A DNA stretch of 64,000 bases from Acinetobacter colistiniresistens (GTDB lineage Bacteria; Pseudomonadota; Gammaproteobacteria; Pseudomonadales; Moraxellaceae): positions 2,418,001 to 2,482,000 of the forward strand of contig NZ_CP102099.1 in NCBI RefSeq assembly GCF_024582815.1, written 5' to 3'. Below the pieces are notes generated by a model. That model did no database searches. It saw nothing but the letters and a program-made list of their open reading frames with translations, and was not told the origin of the DNA. Below, in pieces: positions 61,701-64,000 of the stretch (within the stretch, counting starts at the first letter, position 1; each line of letters starts with the position of its first letter). The position numbers and the translations under genes are program-made.

Positions 61701-64000
61701 AGATGGCTCACTTCAATTGACAGTCAATAAACAACTGAATAACCGTGAAGGTGAGATCAGTGCCGCTGGCAATAGCAGCATCAAGGCACAAAGCCTGAAT
61801 AATCAGACTGGGAAAATACTGAGTAATGGCCAGTTGGATCTAAGTGTAACTGATCTGAACAATGAGTCAGGGACGATTTATGCCGATAAAAAACTCAATA
61901 TTGAGGTCAAACAAGGGCTCAATAATCAGCAGGGTTTAATTGCTTCACAACAGGCATTAGCGTTAAAGGCACAAGATTTAAATAACCAAAAAGGGCAGAT
62001 TCAATCTGGACAAGCGAGTGTGAACCTGAATGTAGCAGGTTCGCTCAACAATCAGGCTGGAACCATACAGTCAGCGCAGGCTTTGCAACTGAATACAGCG
62101 CAGTTAGATAATCGGGCTGGGAAACTGATTGCAGGTTCGGACGCCGTGTTGAATGCTGCACAATTGAATAACCAATCTGGAACCATTTACGCCAAAAAAC
62201 AGTTGGATCTTCATGTCGCAGGGACTACGGATAACAGTGCTGGGGTGATTGCAGCCGAGCAAGTACTGAATCTGACCTCCAACCAACTCTTGAATCATGC
62301 AGGGCAAATCCGTTCAGAAAATGCTGATCTGAATTTAACGATCAACCAAGATGTTGAAAACGATACTGGCTTAATTGCGGCAGCTAAAAATCTAAACCTA
62401 ACTGCACAGCATGTCAGTTCTAAACAAGGCAAAATACAAGCGGGTGGATCGAGCAAATTACAGCTCAAGAGCTTAGATAATACTGAGGGTGTTGTTTATG
62501 CAGCTGAACAGCTGGAGCTGACAGCCACCGAATCGTTAAACAATCAAAAAGGGACCATTGCCGCAGAGAAACAAGCTGATTTACAGGCAGGCACGATCAA
62601 CAATGAAGCAGGACAAATCCGTTCCCAGCAAGAGCAGTTAACGCTCAATGTCCAAAATGATTTGAATAATTTATCTGGTGAGATTTCTGCAGCCAAGAAT
62701 CTTGAGATCAAAGCCAAGAATATTCAGAATCAAAAAGGTAAAGTGGTAGCGGGTCAATCGCTTCAGGTTGGTGCGCAGCAGATTGATAATACCGAAGGTG
62801 TGCTATACGCCAAAGCGCAGCAGAATCTGACGGTAAGCGAGCAACTGAATAACCAATCAGGAACTGTTGTTGCGAATCAGCAGCTTCAAGTAAATGCAGG
62901 TGTATTAAATAATAATGCAGGAAAAATCCGTTCAGAACAAAACCAACTTGATCTCAACATCCAAAATAATTTAGACAACCAGTCGGGTGAAATCTTTGCT
63001 GGTACTGATGCAAAGATCAATGCAGCTGTATTAGATAACCAGCAAGGCGTGGTGTACAGCAAGCAAGATTTAGGGCTTGATGCGGTACAGCTTAAAAACC
63101 AGCAGGGACAGATCTTTGCTGAAGGCCAAGCTCAGCTCAATGTCAAAGGCAGCATTGATAATCATAAAGGTGTCTTGGCAGCCAAGCAGAATCTAGCTAT
63201 TCAAACTGGCACATTGAATAATCAGGAAGGCACACTTCGTTCGGAAAATGCAGATCTGAATGTCCATGCCCAAGGGCAGCTGATTAACCAGCAAGGTGAT
63301 ATTTATGCTGGGCAGAACCTAAGCCTGAATTCGCTTGGACTAGATAACCGTACTGGACAAATTGCTGCAAAAAATCAGTTGAGTATTAATACCCAACAGC
63401 AACAGCTAAACAATCAACAAGGTAAGATTCTGGCAAAAACGGTTGATTTAAATACAGGGCTTGTGGATAACCAAGCCGGTCTGATTCAAGCCGAGCAGTC
63501 TGTTAAAATTAATACCCATCAGCAGGCCTTGCTGAACAATAACTCTGGTGAGCAAGGCGGGATTCTCAGTCAGGGTTCGATTGATCTGAATGTTTCGACA
63601 CTTGAAAACCAGAAGGGCTATATTGCCTCAATGGATACCCAACAGATCACTGCCCAGAATATTGGCAATCAAGCTGGGCAAATCATGAGCCAGACTGATC
63701 TGAACATTCAGCAACAGCAGAATGGTGGAGCAATCCAGAATAATGCGGGGACGCTGCAAGCACAAAAAAATCTCAATCTAAGTGTGGATCAGGTTGATAA
63801 CAGCGGGGTTGGAAGCCAGATTACGGCGGGTGAAAAGCTGACAATTCATGCCAATGACGTGATCAATAGCCAAACCAAAGATGGCAAGGTTGCTGGCGGC
63901 TTAAACGCAAAAAATCTTGAGCTTCATGCACAACGCTTAGATAACCAATCTGGTGTGATCCGTGCCAATGATCAGGCGCAACTGAATATTCAAGCCCAGT
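58741..64000 (+). CDS. cdiA: CdiA/FhaB-type TpsA exoprotein (3' end outside window)
   Basis: Open from ATG 58741 to the window edge, more than 1750 residues. An extended signal peptide (NKNRYRVIFSQARGMFIAVAE) precedes the TPS secretion domain (NGTVQVNIQTPSAGGVSRNT, AQVVIANPAGLVCDGCGV). Residues from about 380 are many FHA-1-type repeats of roughly 20 residues built on Asn-Asn-Gln-x-Gly, forming a filamentous beta helix. A toxin C-terminus and CdiI immunity are expected downstream but not seen. If no toxin follows, it would be a hemagglutinin-type adhesin. Confidence 0.93.
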   Translation, partial: MNKNRYRVIFSQARGMFIAVAEIVKSRSKTAGQSGSTVTDTIETSTVHAYKKLNPLNFAVISLLGAVVYTMPLSSIANTQIIADRSAPNNQQPQILNSANGTVQVNIQTPSAGGVSRNTYKQFDVGQEGAILNNARNNTQTQIGGWVQGNSNLARGEAKVILNEVNSSNPSQLRGYLEVAGKSAQVVIANPAGLVCDGCGVINADRFTLTTGQAVMNQGYLESFRVREGQVTIEGKGLNGSLTPFTDIYTQALKVNAGLYAKELNVVLGQNDIQVKDQTTPQYRPNPNGNGASSNPSGYALDVGKLGGMYAGKIFLVGTEQGLGVRNAGSISSTESTLMLNANGDLINQGNIVAAKDQIELKAQNISNTGNISSTNNKIQLQATDISNAGLIASMDEVKLDAKGNINNNQGVINAGRIDLTAKNLSNEKGQIEQVGGSKLNITAQSLDNQQGRIGRAVADSSNGNSGSDNNTAPPTVKNPGQNSSAQDASKVEVVAPTDVQPKTFADGVIQVENQLNNQSGKISNNNDLTLTVRDKINNTGGELQLPELKFAGQEFENQGGKLSANQIDIQASKVNNQQGQLNAVQALDIRAQQLNNQAGSIQSQQALKIDSKNINNQEGKLLAVSNVELQTEQLNNQKGVIASTKQDVAIKADRLDNSAGQISGQQLNIESQQINNQSGMLQSQSKDLVLKATHIENGISKDTAGNIIAAKNLNIQSQQLNNTGQIYAGDSAQLHVSQLQQHGQLAAQNQIQVQAEQIQSNADSVWAAGLSADGKLNNDAATLEITAQDLQIAGKLLAGADVMVKASKTADLSDSAAQAKNIQVETTELKTNRAKFIAEQQLNLKASQSIENEAGQYSATDIQLDTQKLNNNKGLIQHTGTGDFALNIAERIDNNAGKIISNAAHTEIKTKNLSSIDGAILHAGDQQLKITAQDLQGQQGKIQSNGNMQLELGSANLDRATTSAKSIKLRADSLSHQKGQMLQTAEDGSLQLTVNKQLNNREGEISAAGNSSIKAQSLNNQTGKILSNGQLDLSVTDLNNESGTIYADKKLNIEVKQGLNNQQGLIASQQALALKAQDLNNQKGQIQSGQASVNLNVAGSLNNQAGTIQSAQALQLNTAQLDNRAGKLIAGSDAVLNAAQLNNQSGTIYAKKQLDLHVAGTTDNSAGVIAAEQVLNLTSNQLLNHAGQIRSENADLNLTINQDVENDTGLIAAAKNLNLTAQHVSSKQGKIQAGGSSKLQLKSLDNTEGVVYAAEQLELTATESLNNQKGTIAAEKQADLQAGTINNEAGQIRSQQEQLTLNVQNDLNNLSGEISAAKNLEIKAKNIQNQKGKVVAGQSLQVGAQQIDNTEGVLYAKAQQNLTVSEQLNNQSGTVVANQQLQVNAGVLNNNAGKIRSEQNQLDLNIQNNLDNQSGEIFAGTDAKINAAVLDNQQGVVYSKQDLGLDAVQLKNQQGQIFAEGQAQLNVKGSIDNHKGVLAAKQNLAIQTGTLNNQEGTLRSENADLNVHAQGQLINQQGDIYAGQNLSLNSLGLDNRTGQIAAKNQLSINTQQQQLNNQQGKILAKTVDLNTGLVDNQAGLIQAEQSVKINTHQQALLNNNSGEQGGILSQGSIDLNVSTLENQKGYIASMDTQQITAQNIGNQAGQIMSQTDLNIQQQQNGGAIQNNAGTLQAQKNLNLSVDQVDNSGVGSQITAGEKLTIHANDVINSQTKDGKVAGGLNAKNLELHAQRLDNQSGVIRANDQAQLNIQAQ
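59750..64000 (+). repeat. FHA-type beta-helix repeats within cdiA
   Basis: Repeating coding units on LNNQxGxI/LDNxxGxI with spacing near 20-22 residues, interspersed with QAGxLxLxAQ-like strands. The DNA copies are diverged, so they are old repeats held by structure, not recent slippage. Confidence 0.85.

Noticed and set aside
58741..64000. Many minus-strand open frames of 60-90 codons opposite cdiA
   Set aside because: They mirror the repeat structure of cdiA, have repetitive low-value compositions and lack ribosome sites.

Overview
The window looks like an Acinetobacter chromosome. It is AT-rich, and its recognisable genes are typical of that genus: a BlsA-like BLUF photoreceptor, a PlcN-type phospholipase C, YaiL/DUF2058, SstT, RoxA, DnaX, MurB, and a CdiB/CdiA pair with Acinetobacter-like spacing. 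Every identification here was made by reading the sequence; no database search was run.

Layout. (1) 1-15.9 kb is accessory DNA of phage character. It holds the end of a tail-lysozyme/tape-measure-like gene followed by several small exported proteins, a type II toxin-antitoxin pair, an Abi-like HEPN gene, and a long run of co-directional unknown genes. That run includes an Acb2/Tad1-type nucleotide-sponge hairpin protein, an LPD3-like protein, a ParB-like protein and a HEPN/RES protein. Seven intergenic gaps share a module: the heptamer TTGGAAC, then a hairpin, then the start codon. (2) 15.9-17.5 kb, on the minus strand, is a compact PAAR / caspase-like (clan CD) effector / membrane-immunity operon of type VI secretion character. 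It abuts a phage-like gene that seems cut short. (3) 17.5-24.9 kb holds scattered small secreted or membrane proteins, an outer-membrane barrel with a shifted signal peptide, and a 623-residue TIM-barrel-like protein. (4) 24.9-44 kb is mostly core genome on the minus strand: MscS/YbdG, YaiL, YoaK-like, SstT, SulP with a BigR/YgaV-like regulator, TetR, Ntn-hydrolase, RoxA, then dnaX and plcN on the plus strand, then a thioesterase and an iron alcohol dehydrogenase. Two complete insertion sequences (IS3 family and IS982 family) each sit a few bases upstream of a start codon. (5) 44.6-49 kb carries a broken TetR gene, a heme-oxygenase-like diiron protein and two adjacent BLUF genes. (6) 49-56.6 kb is core: LMW-PTP, MurB, DUF218, alpha/beta hydrolase, three unknown envelope proteins, and a GltB-like FMN protein. 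(7) 56.9-64 kb is a two-partner secretion locus, cdiB followed by a cdiA that runs off the window.

A theme across the window is single-base frameshifts in short A or T runs. At least ten genes become full length if one base is restored or removed. Most of the shifts are one-base losses, and one falls in an otherwise ordinary metabolic gene (GltB-like). This may be homopolymer error in the assembly rather than biology, so 'broken' genes here should be read with that in mind.

The most promising biology is the phage-derived island with its repeated TTGGAAC-hairpin-ATG modules and counter-defence/defence genes, the PAAR-linked caspase-like effector with a multi-pass membrane immunity protein, and the exported proteins duplicated directly behind a peptidoglycan-hydrolase gene.
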